Counted from the first letter of the stretch, positions 51,014 through 60,592 are shown. The stretch is 64,000 nucleotides of DNA from Streptomyces cirratus (GCF_014650775.1 NZ_BMVP01000002.1:682001-746000), one strand, 5' to 3'. The notes: generated by a model not told the origin, from the sequence alone. Numbers and translations: made by a program.

Positions 51014-51937
51014 ATGGCAGAGCAGATGACGTGGTCCGTCGCCGAACCGCAGAAGCTCACCTTCGAGCAGCAGGTGACCGAACTCCGCGTCCGCGTCGTC
51101 GGCGGCACGGTCAACGTCGTCGCCGCGGACGACGGCCCCGCCCGCCTCGAAGTGGCCGAGGTCAACGGGCCGCCCCTGCACGTCGTGCAGGAGGGTGGCA
51201 TCCTCACCGTCTCCTACGAAGACCTGCCCTGGAACGGTTCCCAGGGCTTCAAGAAGTGGTTCGAGGGCAAGCCCTGGAAGGCCTGGTCCGGCTCCGCCGA
51301 CGGCCGCAAGGCCTGGGAACGCAGCGCCACCGTCACCCTCACCGTCCCCGCCGCCACCGCCGTCCAGCTGGCCACCGTCAGCGCGGCCGCCTTCGTCTCC
51401 GGCATCAGCGGCGCCACCGACGTCAACGGCGTCAGCGGCGACGCGACCCTGGTCGGGCTCTCCGGCAAGGTCAAGGCCCACACCGTGTCCGGCAACGTCG
51501 AGGCGCAGTCCGTGACCGGCGAACTCGGCTTCCACTCCGTCTCCGGCGGACTGACGGTCGTCGACGGCGCGGGCGGCAGCGTACGGGCCGACTCGGTCAG
51601 CGGTGACATGCTCATCGACCTCGTACTCGACCCGGCCGACGCGCGCCCCGTCGACATCACCCTGAACTCCGTGTCCGGACAGGTCGCGATCCGCCTCCCG
51701 CACCCCGCCGACGCCCGCGTGGAGGCCAACACCGCCACCGGCGGCGTCTCCAACGCGTTCGAGGACCTGCGGGTCAGCGGCCAGTGGGCCGCCAAGCGGA
51801 TCACCGGAACGCTCGGCGCCGGCACCGGGACGCTGCGGGCCACCACCGTCTCCGGCGCCATCGCCCTGCTGCGCCGCCCGGCGGCCGACGGCCCCGACGC
51901 CGCCGCTCCGCTCGCGCTCGACAAGAAGGTGCTCTGA
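51014..51937 (+). CDS. DUF4097 beta-strand repeat protein
   Basis: A 307-residue protein without signal peptide or membrane helix. From about residue 95 it consists of short beta-helix repeats with recurring VSG motifs (VSGDATLVGLSG, VSGNVEAQSVTG, VSGGLTVVDG, VSGDMLIDLV, VSGQVAIRLP), as in the DUF4097/adhesin-like family. Function unknown. AGGAGGATC lies ahead of ATG 51014. It shares an operon with a PadR regulator that starts one base after its stop, a pairing often seen with envelope-stress modules. Confidence 0.88.
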   Translation: MAEQMTWSVAEPQKLTFEQQVTELRVRVVGGTVNVVAADDGPARLEVAEVNGPPLHVVQEGGILTVSYEDLPWNGSQGFKKWFEGKPWKAWSGSADGRKAWERSATVTLTVPAATAVQLATVSAAAFVSGISGATDVNGVSGDATLVGLSGKVKAHTVSGNVEAQSVTGELGFHSVSGGLTVVDGAGGSVRADSVSGDMLIDLVLDPADARPVDITLNSVSGQVAIRLPHPADARVEANTATGGVSNAFEDLRVSGQWAAKRITGTLGAGTGTLRATTVSGAIALLRRPAADGPDAAAPLALDKKVL

Positions 51938-51938
51938 C

Positions 51939-52844
51939 ATGCCGCCCGTCTTCGCCCACGGACGCCTGCGCCTGTACCTCCTGAAACTGCTGGACGAGGC
52001 CCCGCGCCACGGGTACGAGGTGATCCGCCTGCTGGAGGAGCGGTTCCAGGGGCTGTACGCGCCCTCCGCGGGCACGGTGTACCCGCGGCTCGCCAAGCTG
52101 GAGGCGGAGGGACTGGTCACGCACGCCACCGAGGGCGGCCGCAAGGTGTACTCCATCACCGAGGCGGGCCGCGCCGAACTGGCCGACCGGGGCGGTGAAC
52201 TCGCCGTCCTGGAACTGGAGATCCGCGACTCGGTCTCCGAACTGGCCGCGGAGATCCGGGACGACGTCCGGGGCGCGGCGGGGGACCTGCGGCGCGAGAT
52301 GCGGGCCGCGGCCGCCTCGGCGACGGCCACGCACGGTGAGGACGAGGGCTGGAAGGCGGCCAAGGAGGAGCTCCGCAAGGCGAAGGCGGAGTGGAAGGAG
52401 CAGGCGCGGCGGGCGAAGGACGAGAGCCGCCGGGCGCGCGAGGAGGCGCAGCAGGCGCGTCGCCAGGCGAAGGAGGCGCAGGAGCGGGCGCGCGAGGAGG
52501 TCCAGCGGATCGCGAGCCAGCTGCAGGAGCAGTTCTCGAAGTCGGGCGGCGTGCTGGGGAGTCTGGCGGGGGCGTGGCTGGGTGGCGCCGGCGGCCACGG
52601 AGGTACCGGTGCGCAGGCCGGGCGGCCCGGCGCGCCGACGGCGGAGGCGGGCTGGGCCGAGGACCTGGGCCCGACGGCCGACCCGGTGCGGGACCTGGAC
52701 CGGTTGCTGGACCGCTTCCGCGACGACGTCCGTGATGCCGCGAGGGACCACGGGGTCTCCCCGGCGCAGCTGGCCGAGGCCCGGGCCCACCTGGCGGCGG
52801 CAGCCGCCCGCGTGACGGCGGCGCTCCGCCCGGACCGGGCGTAG
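51939..52844 (+). CDS. PadR-family regulator with long coiled-coil extension
   Basis: A 301-residue protein. The first 85 residues are a PadR winged helix (YLLKLLDEAPRHGYEVIRLLEERF; PSAGTVYPRLAKLEAEGLV). Residues about 85-200 form a charged coiled coil (EELRKAKAEWKEQARRAKDESRRAREEAQQARRQ). A Gly-rich linker and a C-terminal helical segment follow. Typical PadR proteins are only 110-180 residues, so the extension is unusual and may sense a partner, perhaps the DUF4097 protein encoded just upstream. Confidence 0.87.
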   Translation: MPPVFAHGRLRLYLLKLLDEAPRHGYEVIRLLEERFQGLYAPSAGTVYPRLAKLEAEGLVTHATEGGRKVYSITEAGRAELADRGGELAVLELEIRDSVSELAAEIRDDVRGAAGDLRREMRAAAASATATHGEDEGWKAAKEELRKAKAEWKEQARRAKDESRRAREEAQQARRQAKEAQERAREEVQRIASQLQEQFSKSGGVLGSLAGAWLGGAGGHGGTGAQAGRPGAPTAEAGWAEDLGPTADPVRDLDRLLDRFRDDVRDAARDHGVSPAQLAEARAHLAAAAARVTAALRPDRA

Positions 52845-52962
52845 GGCCCGGCCCGGTGGCGGGCCCCCTCGCTGCGCTCGCGGCTTCCCGGGGCTCCGCC
52901 CCGGCCCCCGCGCCTTGACGGCCGGCGGGGCTGGGGTTCGGTGGGGCCCGCGGGCTGCCGCG

Positions 52963-53925
52963 TCAGACCGTGAGGACGATTTTGCCGAAGAGGTCGCCCG
53001 AGGCGAGTTTTTCGAAGCCTTCGCGGGCGCGGTCCAGGGGGAGGACCTCGTCGATGACCGGCCGTACGCCGGTGGCCGCGCAGAACGCGAGCAGGTCCTC
53101 CAGCTCGTCCTTCGAACCCATCGTGGAGCCGACCACCTTCAGCTCCAGGAAGAAGATCCGCGTCAGCTCGGCGTGCGCCGGCCGGTCGCCGCTCGTCGCA
53201 CCCGAGATGACCAGCGTGCCGCCCGGCCGCAGGGACTTCACCGAGTGCGACCACGTGGCCGCGCCCACCGTCTCGATGACGGCGTCCACCCGCTGCGGCA
53301 GCCGCGCGCCCGGCTCGTACGCCTCCACCGCGCCCAGCTCCACCGCGCGCTTGCGCTTCGCCTCGTCCCGGCTCGTGGCGAAGACCCGCAGGCCGGCCGC
53401 CTTGCCCAGGACGATCGCGGCGGTGGCGACGCCTCCGCCCGCGCCCTGGACGAGGACCGAGTCCCCCGGCCGCACCCCGGCGTTGGTGAACAGCATCCGG
53501 TATGCCGTCAGCCACGCCGTCGGCAGGCAGGCGGCCTCCTCGAAGGACAGCTCGGCGGGCTTGCGGAGCACGTTCCAGGCGGGCACCGTCACCTGCTCCG
53601 CGAACGTTCCCTGGTAACGCTCGGTCAGGATCGACCGCGGCTCGTCCGGACCGACCCCGTGGCCGCTCTGGCCGATGACGGAGTGCAGGACGACCTCGTT
53701 GCCGTCCTGGTCGGTCCCGGCGGCGTCACAGCCGAGGATCATGGGGAGCTTGTCCTCGCCGAGACCCACCCCGCGCAGCGACCACAGGTCGTGGTGGTTG
53801 AGCGAGGCGGCCTTGACGTTGACGGTCACCCAGCCGGGGCGGGCCCCGGGAGCCGGGCGCTCGCCCAGTTCAAGGCCGTTCAGCGGCTGGTCGCGGTCGA
53901 TTCTGGCGGCGTAGGCAGCGAACAT
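52963..53925 (-). CDS. zinc-binding dehydrogenase family (quinone oxidoreductase-like) protein
   Basis: A 320-residue MDR-superfamily enzyme. The N-terminal GroES-like domain has SLNHHDLWSLRG and ILGCDAAG; the Rossmann motif is VLVQGAGGGVATAAIVLGKAAG. The structural-zinc cysteine cluster is absent, as in quinone-reductase-like members, so it is probably an NADPH-dependent reductase of unknown substrate. It ends in GKIVLTV, the usual C-terminus. Isolated gene with a GC-rich hairpin-rich spacer downstream. Confidence 0.9.
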   Translation of the reverse strand: MFAAYAARIDRDQPLNGLELGERPAPGARPGWVTVNVKAASLNHHDLWSLRGVGLGEDKLPMILGCDAAGTDQDGNEVVLHSVIGQSGHGVGPDEPRSILTERYQGTFAEQVTVPAWNVLRKPAELSFEEAACLPTAWLTAYRMLFTNAGVRPGDSVLVQGAGGGVATAAIVLGKAAGLRVFATSRDEAKRKRAVELGAVEAYEPGARLPQRVDAVIETVGAATWSHSVKSLRPGGTLVISGATSGDRPAHAELTRIFFLELKVVGSTMGSKDELEDLLAFCAATGVRPVIDEVLPLDRAREGFEKLASGDLFGKIVLTV

Positions 53926-54436
53926 GCCGCGACGCTACCGCCCGGTAGCGCGAGGGGCCACCCCTGTCGGGGCGCGGCGGGTGAGGCCTTCGTCGCAGTG
54001 CCCTCGGACGAACACTGCCGATAGCGGGAACCGGACAGGGGGTTCTCGGCGTCTATAACGGGCCATCCGCCGCATCCAGGCGGAAGGAATAGTCCATCCC
54101 TCAACTTCCACTCGTACCAGTCGGTTTGGGCTTTCCCGGTGGTAAACCGGAATGTCATTCAAGCCCGTCGGCAGGGGTAACATTCTGGCCATGCGGCGCG
54201 CTCGCCATGAGCCTGTCATCGGCAGCCCTGTCATCTGCGCCGCGGTCCTCTTCGTGTGGCCGTACGCCGCTTCGCCGTGCGCCCGGACACACGACAGGCG
54301 CGGCGACCCCTCCCGGTTCGGGGGCCAGGAGGGTGCGTCCGCGACCAGGTGGCGAGCAACGGGAAGGGCCCGGCCGGATGGGATCCATCAGGCCGGGCCC
54401 TTGCCCGTACGGTCACGCGTCTCGCCGGAGCGGCGA
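53926..54436. other. gene-poor spacer
   Basis: About 510 bases between the dehydrogenase start and the malic enzyme stop. Apart from the malic enzyme terminator at 54364-54402 I see no RNA or convincing gene. A plus-strand frame from ATG 54152 (reading MSFKPVGRGNILAMRRARHE) stays open but runs through the terminator and antisense to the malic enzyme gene, so any real product would be short and is unproven. Confidence 0.6.
54364..54402 (-). terminator. malic enzyme terminator
   Basis: AAGGGCCCGGCC (54364-54375) pairs perfectly with 54391-54402, and GATGG/CCATC forms an inner stem. It lies 34 bases beyond the malic enzyme stop. Confidence 0.82.
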
Positions 54437-55639
54437 TCAGACCAGGCGGGCCACGCCGTCCGCCTTCGCCGCGGCGGCGACCGCGGCCGCGACGGCCTCG
54501 GCGACGCGCTCGTCGAAGGGCGACGGGATCACGTAGTCGGCGGCGAGCTCGTCACCCACGACGCCCGCGATGGCGTCGGCGGCGGCGATCTTCATGCCCT
54601 CCGTGATCCGGGTCGCGCGCACCTTGAGGGCGCCCGCGAAGATGCCCGGGAAGGCCAGCACGTTGTTGATCTGGTTCGGGAAGTCCGACCGGCCGGTGGC
54701 CACGACCGCCGCGTACTTGTGCGCGACGTCGGGGTGGACCTCCGGGTTCGGGTTGGCCATGGCGAAGACGAAGCAGTCCTTCGCCATGGTCGCCACCGCC
54801 TCCTCGGGAACCGTGCCGCCCGAGACGCCGATGAAGACGTCCGCGCCGGACAGGGCCGCTTCCAGGGGGCCGGACTGACCGGTCCTGTTGGTCAGGCCCG
54901 CGATCTCGGCCTTGACGTCCGTCAGGTCGGAGCGGTCCGCCGAGACGACGCCCTTGCGGTCGGTGACGCACACGTCGCCGATGCCCGCGTCCACGAGGAT
55001 CTTGGCGATGGCGATGCCCGCCGCGCCCGCGCCCGAGATCACGGCGCGCAGGTCGCCGAGGGTGCGGCCGGTGAGCTTCGCCGCGTTGCGCAGGGCGGCC
55101 AGCGTCACGATGGCCGTGCCGTGCTGGTCGTCGTGGAAGATCGGGATGTCCAGGGCTTCCTGGAGCCGGCGCTCGATCTCGAAGCAGCGGGGGGCGGAGA
55201 TGTCCTCCAGGTTCACCCCGCCGAAGGACGGCGCGAGACGGATGACCGTCTCGATGATCTCGTCCGTGTCTTTGGTGGCGAGCGCGATCGGGACCGCGTC
55301 CACTCCACCGAACTGCTTGAACAGGATGGCCTTGCCCTCCATCACCGGGAGGGAGGCCTCGGGACCGATGTCCCCGAGGCCGAGCACGGCCGTGCCGTCG
55401 GTGACGACGGCGACCACGTTGGACTTCCACGTGTACTCGTTGACGAGTTCCGGGTTCTCCGCGATGGCGCTGCAGACCTTCGCCACGCCAGGCGTGTAGG
55501 CGAGGGACAAGTCGTCCTTGTCGCGGACGGGCACGGTGGCCTGCACGGCCATCTTGCCGCCCCGGTGCAGTGCGAACACCGCGTCGGGGTTGTTGTCCGT
55601 CACGCTGTCGCTGCGAGGATTGACGATCTCCGCTGCCAC
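54437..55639 (-). CDS. NAD(P)-dependent malic enzyme
   Basis: A 400-residue short-type malic enzyme that decarboxylates malate to pyruvate. Motifs seen are LAYTPGVAKVCSAI, TDGTAVLGLGDIGPEASLPVMEGK, PIFHDDQHGTAIV (metal ligands) and GAGAAGIAIAKI (dinucleotide fold), ending with NPNPEVHPD and NQINNVLAFPGIF. It lacks the phosphotransacetylase extension found in larger bacterial forms. The cofactor preference cannot be read securely. In Streptomyces the enzyme supplies pyruvate and NADPH for acetyl-CoA and lipid synthesis. Confidence 0.93.
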   Translation of the reverse strand: MAAEIVNPRSDSVTDNNPDAVFALHRGGKMAVQATVPVRDKDDLSLAYTPGVAKVCSAIAENPELVNEYTWKSNVVAVVTDGTAVLGLGDIGPEASLPVMEGKAILFKQFGGVDAVPIALATKDTDEIIETVIRLAPSFGGVNLEDISAPRCFEIERRLQEALDIPIFHDDQHGTAIVTLAALRNAAKLTGRTLGDLRAVISGAGAAGIAIAKILVDAGIGDVCVTDRKGVVSADRSDLTDVKAEIAGLTNRTGQSGPLEAALSGADVFIGVSGGTVPEEAVATMAKDCFVFAMANPNPEVHPDVAHKYAAVVATGRSDFPNQINNVLAFPGIFAGALKVRATRITEGMKIAAADAIAGVVGDELAADYVIPSPFDERVAEAVAAAVAAAAKADGVARLV

Positions 55640-56165
55640 TTGTTTGACCCCTTAAGTCTTTAATCGTTGAGGGTGGCCACTCCTGGTTAAGGGGTGGGCG
55701 GGCACCGCGTCCGTCTCCGCATCGACGGGTTCGTCCCGCCTCCGCGAAGGGGAGGTTTCGTACGCGCGGGCGCGCCGCACACGCGCCCTGGGCCCCGGAT
55801 GAGGGGTGTAAGGATCTGTTCTACCTGAAAAACGCCCGTCCGGACGAGTCGATTGCCTCACGTTCGCAGGTCTCTTGCCCCGGTTTCCCCCATAAGTCCG
55901 GACGTTACTGTCCGGTGGGCGAGACCGACAGTAAAAACTGCGGCCAAACGCCCTGTCGGCGGTGCATAGTGCGGCCCCGCGGCCCCGTCGCCGCAGGCCT
56001 GTTGGGAACTCCGTGTGGCCCGTTATCCGATTTTGACCTGACGACCACCCTGAATGTCGCAGTCCGAATGGCAAGATGCCGTAATCACACAGGTCGCTGC
56101 ACTCGATGGTGCGTGCCCCGACCGTTCTCGGATGCTTTTTTCCCCACTGCCGGAGGAACCAGCTC
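55640..56165. other. divergent intergenic region, malic enzyme and amino-acid importer
   Basis: 526 bases without a convincing gene. It must hold both divergent promoters. A TTGACC at 56033-56038 is a possible -35 element for the importer, but no good -10 follows at normal spacing. AT-rich patches occur near 55650 (TCTTTAATCG) and 56085. No known riboswitch or clear hairpin was recognised. Confidence 0.5.
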
Positions 56166-57116
56166 ATGACCGCAAGCACCACCCGTCGTTCGACCGCCGC
56201 ACGGTCCCGGATCGCCGCGGTCGGCGCGATCGCGGTCGCCGGCGCCCTGATCCTCACCGGCTGTGGCGACCAGACCAAGAGCGGCTCCGGGAACTCCTCG
56301 GGCACCAAGTCCAGCAGCGCCCCGCTCTTCTCGGCCCTGCCGAAGAAGATCCAGGACGCCGGTGTCATCAAGATCGGCACGGACTCCGCGTACGCCCCGA
56401 TGGAATTCGTCGAGAACGGCAAGATCGTCGGTGTCGACCCCGATATCGCGGACGCGCTCGCCAAGCAGCTCGGCGTGAAGGTCCAGTTCACCGCGGGCAC
56501 CTTCGACGGCCTGATCACCTCGATCTACACCGGCCGCGAGGACGCGATCATGTCCTCCATCACGGACAACAAGCAGCGCCAGGAGGGCCTGGACGACAAG
56601 GGTCAGAAGATCGGCAAGGGCATCGACTTCGTCGACTACTTCTCCTCCGGTCTCTCGCTCCTGGTCAAGAAGGGCAACCCCGAGGGCATCAAGACCCTGG
56701 ACGACCTGTGCGGCAAGACCGTCGCGGTCCAGCGCGGGACGACGTACGAGGACGAGTTCAAGAAGCAGGCCGAGAAGTGCGGTGACAAGAAGCTCACCAT
56801 CCAGGCCTTCGACACCGACGCCGAGGCGCAGACCCGCGTCAAGGCCGGCGGCGCCGTCGCCGACCTGAACGACTACCCGGTCGCCGCGTACACCGTGAAG
56901 ACCTCCGGCGGTGGCAACGACTTCGAGATCGCCGGCCAGCAGACCGGCGTCGGCCTCTTCGGCATCGGCGTCAGCAAGGACAACACGCAGCTGCGCGACG
57001 CCCTCAAGCAGGCCCTCGACGCCGCCATCAAGGACGGCTCGTACGGCAAGGCCCTCGAGAAGTGGAACGTGCAGGACAGTGCCGTCAAGTCCGCGACGGT
57101 CAACGCCGGTCAGTAA
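56166..57116 (+). CDS. amino-acid ABC importer, substrate-binding lipoprotein
   Basis: A 316-residue family 3 solute-binding protein. It begins MTASTTRRSTAARSR with a hydrophobic core and the lipobox LILTGC (Cys33). The ligand domain starts with GVIKIGTDSAYAPMEFVENGKIVGVDPDIADALAKQLG and includes VQFTAGTFDGLITSIYTGREDAIMSS. The family binds polar amino acids such as glutamine or glutamate. The start has GGAGGA upstream. It is the first gene of a three-gene importer operon. Confidence 0.93.
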   Translation: MTASTTRRSTAARSRIAAVGAIAVAGALILTGCGDQTKSGSGNSSGTKSSSAPLFSALPKKIQDAGVIKIGTDSAYAPMEFVENGKIVGVDPDIADALAKQLGVKVQFTAGTFDGLITSIYTGREDAIMSSITDNKQRQEGLDDKGQKIGKGIDFVDYFSSGLSLLVKKGNPEGIKTLDDLCGKTVAVQRGTTYEDEFKKQAEKCGDKKLTIQAFDTDAEAQTRVKAGGAVADLNDYPVAAYTVKTSGGGNDFEIAGQQTGVGLFGIGVSKDNTQLRDALKQALDAAIKDGSYGKALEKWNVQDSAVKSATVNAGQ

Positions 57117-57152
57117 GTCCCGCGCTCCACGCTCCACTGAAGGGCAGTCATT

Positions 57153-58103
57153 GTGACTGACAAGATCGACAAGGGTCCGGCCGCAACCCCGCCGGCCGGA
57201 CCCGGCGCCTCGGGAACCCCGTACGAGGCGATCAAGGCAATCCCCGTGCGGCACTACGGCCGCTGGATCAGCGGTGTCGTCGTCGTCGCGCTGCTGGCGT
57301 GGCTCGTCTACGCCTTCTCCCAGGGCAACGTCATCTGGGGGACGGTCGGCGACAAGCTCTTCGACCCGGCCGTCCTCGGCGGCCTCTGGAACACCGTCCT
57401 CATCAGCGTCGCCGCCATGGCGCTGGGCCTCGTGCTCGGCATCGTGTTCGCGGTGATGCGCCTGTCGAAGAACCCGGTGACCAGCGCCGTCTCCTGGCTC
57501 TACATCTGGTTCTTCCGCGGCACCCCGGTGTACGTCCAGCTGCTGGTGTGGTTCAACCTGTCGCTGATCTTCGAGTACATCAACCTCGGGCCGATCTACA
57601 AGAACTACACGGTCGCCGTCATGACCCCGTTCATGGTCGCCCTGCTGGGTCTGGGCCTGAACGAGGGCGCCTACATGGCGGAGATCGTCCGGGCCGGCAT
57701 CCAGTCCGTCGACGAGGGCCAGACCGAGGCCGCGCACGCGCTCGGCATGCCCCAGACGAAGACGATGCGCCGTGTCGTGCTGCCGCAGGCGATGCGCGTG
57801 ATCATCCCGCCGACCGGCAACGAGTTCATCAACATGCTGAAAACGTCCTCACTGGTTTCGGCGGTGCAGTACACGGAACTCCTGCGGGCCTCGTCGAACA
57901 TCGGCAACACGGCCGGTGCCATCATGGAGATGCTGTTCGTGGCATCCGTCTGGTACCTGGCCCTGACCAGTGTGTTCAGCGTCGGCCAGTACTACCTGGA
58001 GCGCCGCTTCGCCCGAGGTTCCACGCGGAGCCTGCCGCCGACGCCGTTCCAGCGCCTGCGTGCCAACCTCAACATGTTCCGCCGTACGGAGGTCGCGCGA
58101 TGA
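57153..58103 (+). CDS. amino-acid ABC importer, permease
   Basis: A 316-residue HisMQ-type permease. A Pro-rich cytosolic leader of about 35 residues precedes five to six helices. The EAA-type loop is [34 protein letters not shown]. Only one permease gene is present, so it probably forms a homodimer. It starts at GTG 57153 and overlaps the ATPase gene by ATGA. Confidence 0.93.
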   Translation: MTDKIDKGPAATPPAGPGASGTPYEAIKAIPVRHYGRWISGVVVVALLAWLVYAFSQGNVIWGTVGDKLFDPAVLGGLWNTVLISVAAMALGLVLGIVFAVMRLSKNPVTSAVSWLYIWFFRGTPVYVQLLVWFNLSLIFEYINLGPIYKNYTVAVMTPFMVALLGLGLNEGAYMAEIVRAGIQSVDEGQTEAAHALGMPQTKTMRRVVLPQAMRVIIPPTGNEFINMLKTSSLVSAVQYTELLRASSNIGNTAGAIMEMLFVASVWYLALTSVFSVGQYYLERRFARGSTRSLPPTPFQRLRANLNMFRRTEVAR

Positions 58104-58867
58104 CCGCCCAGCCGATGGTCAAGGCAGAAGGCGTCCACAAGTCGTACGGCGCCGCCCACATCCTCCGGGGCATCGACCTCGAAGTCGCCCCGCGCGAGGT
58201 CTTCTGTCTGGTCGGTCCGTCCGGCTCCGGCAAGTCGACCTTCCTGCGGTGCATCAACCACCTGGAGCGCATCAACTCCGGGCGGCTGTCGGTGGACGGG
58301 CAGCTGGTGGGCTACCGCCAGAAGGGCGACAAGCTCTACGAGCTCAAGGACAGCGAGGTCGCCGCGCAGCGCCGCGAGATCGGCATGGTCTTCCAGCGCT
58401 TCAACCTGTTCCCGCACATGACGGCGATCGAGAACGTCATGGAGGCGCCCGTCCAGGTCAAGGGCGAGAGCAAGGCGGTGGCGCGCGAGCGCGCCGTCAA
58501 GCTGCTCGACCGCGTCGGCCTCGGCGACAAGGGCGGGAACTACCCCACGCAGCTGTCCGGCGGTCAGCAGCAGCGCGTGGCGATCGCCCGCGCGCTGGCC
58601 ATGGAACCCAAGCTGATGCTCTTCGACGAGCCCACCTCGGCGCTCGACCCGGAGCTCGTCGGTGACGTCCTGGACGTCATGCGGGACCTGGCCGAATCGG
58701 GCATGACGATGATCGTCGTGACCCACGAGATGGGCTTCGCCCGCGAGGTCGGCGACAACCTCGTCTTCATGGACGGCGGTGTGGTGGTCGAATCCGGCCA
58801 CCCGCGCGAGGTCCTGGGCAACCCGCAGCACGACCGGACGAAGGCGTTCCTGTCCAAGGTGCTGTAG
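58100..58867 (+). CDS. amino-acid ABC importer, ATPase
   Basis: A 255-residue ABC ATPase of the polar amino acid class. Walker [10 protein letters not shown], signature [15 protein letters not shown], Walker [15 protein letters not shown] and the H-loop VVTHEMGFA are all present. A small insertion ([22 protein letters not shown]) before the Q-loop is typical of the glutamine-transport subgroup. Its ATG overlaps the permease stop, so all three subunits are co-translated. A strong terminator follows. Confidence 0.95.
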   Translation: MTAQPMVKAEGVHKSYGAAHILRGIDLEVAPREVFCLVGPSGSGKSTFLRCINHLERINSGRLSVDGQLVGYRQKGDKLYELKDSEVAAQRREIGMVFQRFNLFPHMTAIENVMEAPVQVKGESKAVARERAVKLLDRVGLGDKGGNYPTQLSGGQQQRVAIARALAMEPKLMLFDEPTSALDPELVGDVLDVMRDLAESGMTMIVVTHEMGFAREVGDNLVFMDGGVVVESGHPREVLGNPQHDRTKAFLSKVL

Positions 58868-58901
58868 TTGCGTTCGAGCGCTGCTCGTCGAGCGCTTTGA
58901 G

Positions 58902-58931
58902 AGGGGCGGTACGGATTCCCGTACCGCCCCT
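58902..58931 (+). terminator. amino-acid importer terminator
   Basis: AGGGGCGGTACGG (58902-58914) pairs perfectly with 58919-58931, loop ATTC, then TTC, 34 bases after the ATPase stop. Confidence 0.87.
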
Positions 58932-59022
58932 TCGCGCTGCCCGGTGCACCCCTGCGGTCGTAATACCCTTGTAGCAATCTCAGCCGTTACAGGGACCCCA
59001 TCCGCAGCCGTAAGGACTCGAC

Positions 59023-59652
59023 GTGGAACTGGCCCATTACTCGGACTACGCCGTGCGCCTGGTCAACACCGAGGAGCCGGCCCGCAACAAGGACTCCCTC
59101 ACCTCGGTGGACGCCGTACGCGCCCTCTTTGGTACCGGGGTGCAGGCCGCACGCCGCGTCACGGACGCCGACGTCACCCGCTTCCGCAACGTCCGGGGCC
59201 GGCTGCGCTCCGTCTTCGAGGCCGCCGACGGCGGGGACCACGTGCTCGCCGTCGACCTGCTGAACTCCCTGCTCATGGAGTTCCCGGTCAGCCCCCAGGT
59301 GACCGGCCACGACTCGCTCGGCGAGGACGGCCGCCCCCACTGGCACATCCACCTCGCCGATCACCCCTCGAACGCCTCCGCGGGCTACGCCGCCCTCGCC
59401 TCCTTCGGGCTGGCCTTCCACCTGACCGAGCACGGCGCCGACCGCCTCGGCCTGTGCCAGGCGCCGCCCTGCCGCAACGCCTACCTCGACACCTCCACCA
59501 ACCGGTCCCGGCGCTACTGCTCCGACCGCTGCGCCACCCGGGCGAACGTGGCGGCCTACCGGGCCCGCAAGCGCCTGGAGGCCGAGGGGTCCGCCCGCAG
59601 CGGTCTCAGCGCCGAAACCGCCCAGGAAAGCCGCGCCCTCAGCGACCGCTGA
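59023..59652 (+). CDS. CGNR zinc-finger (ABATE domain) protein
   Basis: A 209-residue protein with an N-terminal ABATE-type domain (about 1-140, stress-induced regulator family) and a C-terminal CGNR zinc finger. In the finger LCQAPPCRNAYLDTSTNRSRRYCSDRCATRANVAAYRARK supplies four cysteines and the basic DNA-binding helix. The GTG start at 59023 is the family start (MELAHYSDYAVRLVN). Its last 97 bases overlap the converging sodX gene. Confidence 0.88.
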   Translation: MELAHYSDYAVRLVNTEEPARNKDSLTSVDAVRALFGTGVQAARRVTDADVTRFRNVRGRLRSVFEAADGGDHVLAVDLLNSLLMEFPVSPQVTGHDSLGEDGRPHWHIHLADHPSNASAGYAALASFGLAFHLTEHGADRLGLCQAPPCRNAYLDTSTNRSRRYCSDRCATRANVAAYRARKRLEAEGSARSGLSAETAQESRALSDR

Positions 59653-59975
59653 CCGGCGGGGAGCGGCCGCAGCCGCAGCACGGCCGTCGCCAGCACCAGC
59701 TCCTCGGGCACCGTCCCGTAGTCGGTGCTGTCGCCGGTCGCGTTGTACGGGTTGTCGCCCAGCACCCACCAGCCGCCCGGCCGCCGCTCCACCGCCCGCT
59801 TGACCACCAGCAGGTCCTGCTGGAAGGGGTGCCGCAGCACCACCACCGCCCCCGGGCGCACGGGCGCCCCGTAGCGGACCACCAGCCGGTCCCCGTGCAG
59901 CAGGGTCGGGACCATCGAGGGCCCCGACACCTCGGCCAGCCCGAACTGCCCGCCCGGGCGCGCCCTGTCCACCAT
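59556..59975 (-). CDS. sodX: nickel superoxide dismutase maturation protease SodX
   Basis: A 139-residue S26 signal-peptidase-like protein. The catalytic Ser is S20 (VSGPSMVPTL) and the Lys is K59 (LLVVKRAV), with GDNPYNATGDST as the conserved box. It has no membrane anchor, so it acts in the cytoplasm and clips the N-terminal leader of SodN. It is divergent from sodN (171 bp apart), the standard arrangement. ATG 59975 has GAGGAGG upstream. The C-terminal 33 residues are basic and lie opposite the CGNR gene end. Confidence 0.92.
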   Translation of the reverse strand: MVDRARPGGQFGLAEVSGPSMVPTLLHGDRLVVRYGAPVRPGAVVVLRHPFQQDLLVVKRAVERRPGGWWVLGDNPYNATGDSTDYGTVPEELVLATAVLRLRPLPAGQRSLRARLSWAVSALRPLRADPSASRRLRAR

Positions 59976-60146
59976 GTACGACCTCCTCGTCCCTCCCGCA
60001 TGCTGCCGCACGCCGCCGTACGTTCGCTCACCGCCGCCGGTACGGCGCTGGACTTTTGTCCGAAGCCCACGGGGCCGCCCGCGAATTCCGCATGCCGAGC
60101 GAGTAATCTCGCCCTTGAGAAGACGATCACGAGGAGGACAAACTCC

Positions 60147-60542
60147 ATGCTTACCCGCCTCTTCGCCCCCAAGGCGAAGGTCTCCGCCCACTGTGACCTG
60201 CCGTGCGGCGTGTACGACCCGGCCCAGGCCCGCATCGAGGCCGAGTCGGTCAAGGCCGTTCAGGAGAAGTACCAGGCCAACGAGGACGCCGACTTCCGCG
60301 CGCGCGCGATCACCATCAAGGAGCAGCGCGCCGAGCTCGCCAAGCACCACGTCTCGGTGCTGTGGAGCGACTACTTCAAGCCGCCGCACTTCGAGAAGTA
60401 CCCGCAGCTGCACACCCTGGTCAACGACACCCTCAAGGCCCTCTCGGCAGCGAAGGCGTCCAACGACCCGGCGACGGGCCAGAAGGCCCTCGAACTCATC
60501 GCCGAGATCGACCGCATCTTCTGGGAGACCAAGGCCGCCTGA
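60147..60542 (+). CDS. sodN: nickel superoxide dismutase
   Basis: A 131-residue proenzyme. The first 14 residues (MLTRLFAPKAKVSA) are the leader that SodX removes; the mature protein then begins HCDLPCGVYDP. This is the nickel hook, with His1, Cys2 and Cys6 binding the metal. The rest is the four-helix bundle of this hexameric cytosolic enzyme. GAGGAGGAC lies upstream of ATG 60147. Streptomyces sodN is expressed when nickel is plentiful. Confidence 0.97.
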   Translation: MLTRLFAPKAKVSAHCDLPCGVYDPAQARIEAESVKAVQEKYQANEDADFRARAITIKEQRAELAKHHVSVLWSDYFKPPHFEKYPQLHTLVNDTLKALSAAKASNDPATGQKALELIAEIDRIFWETKAA

Positions 60543-60592
60543 TCTTGGGCGCCCGGGGGATCCCCCTGCGCTGCTGGTCAGAGCGCACATGA

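Noticed and set aside
54152..54388. Small gene in the spacer before the malic enzyme terminator
   Set aside because: No ribosome site, no family, and the frame continues through a terminator and antisense to the malic enzyme; not enough to call.
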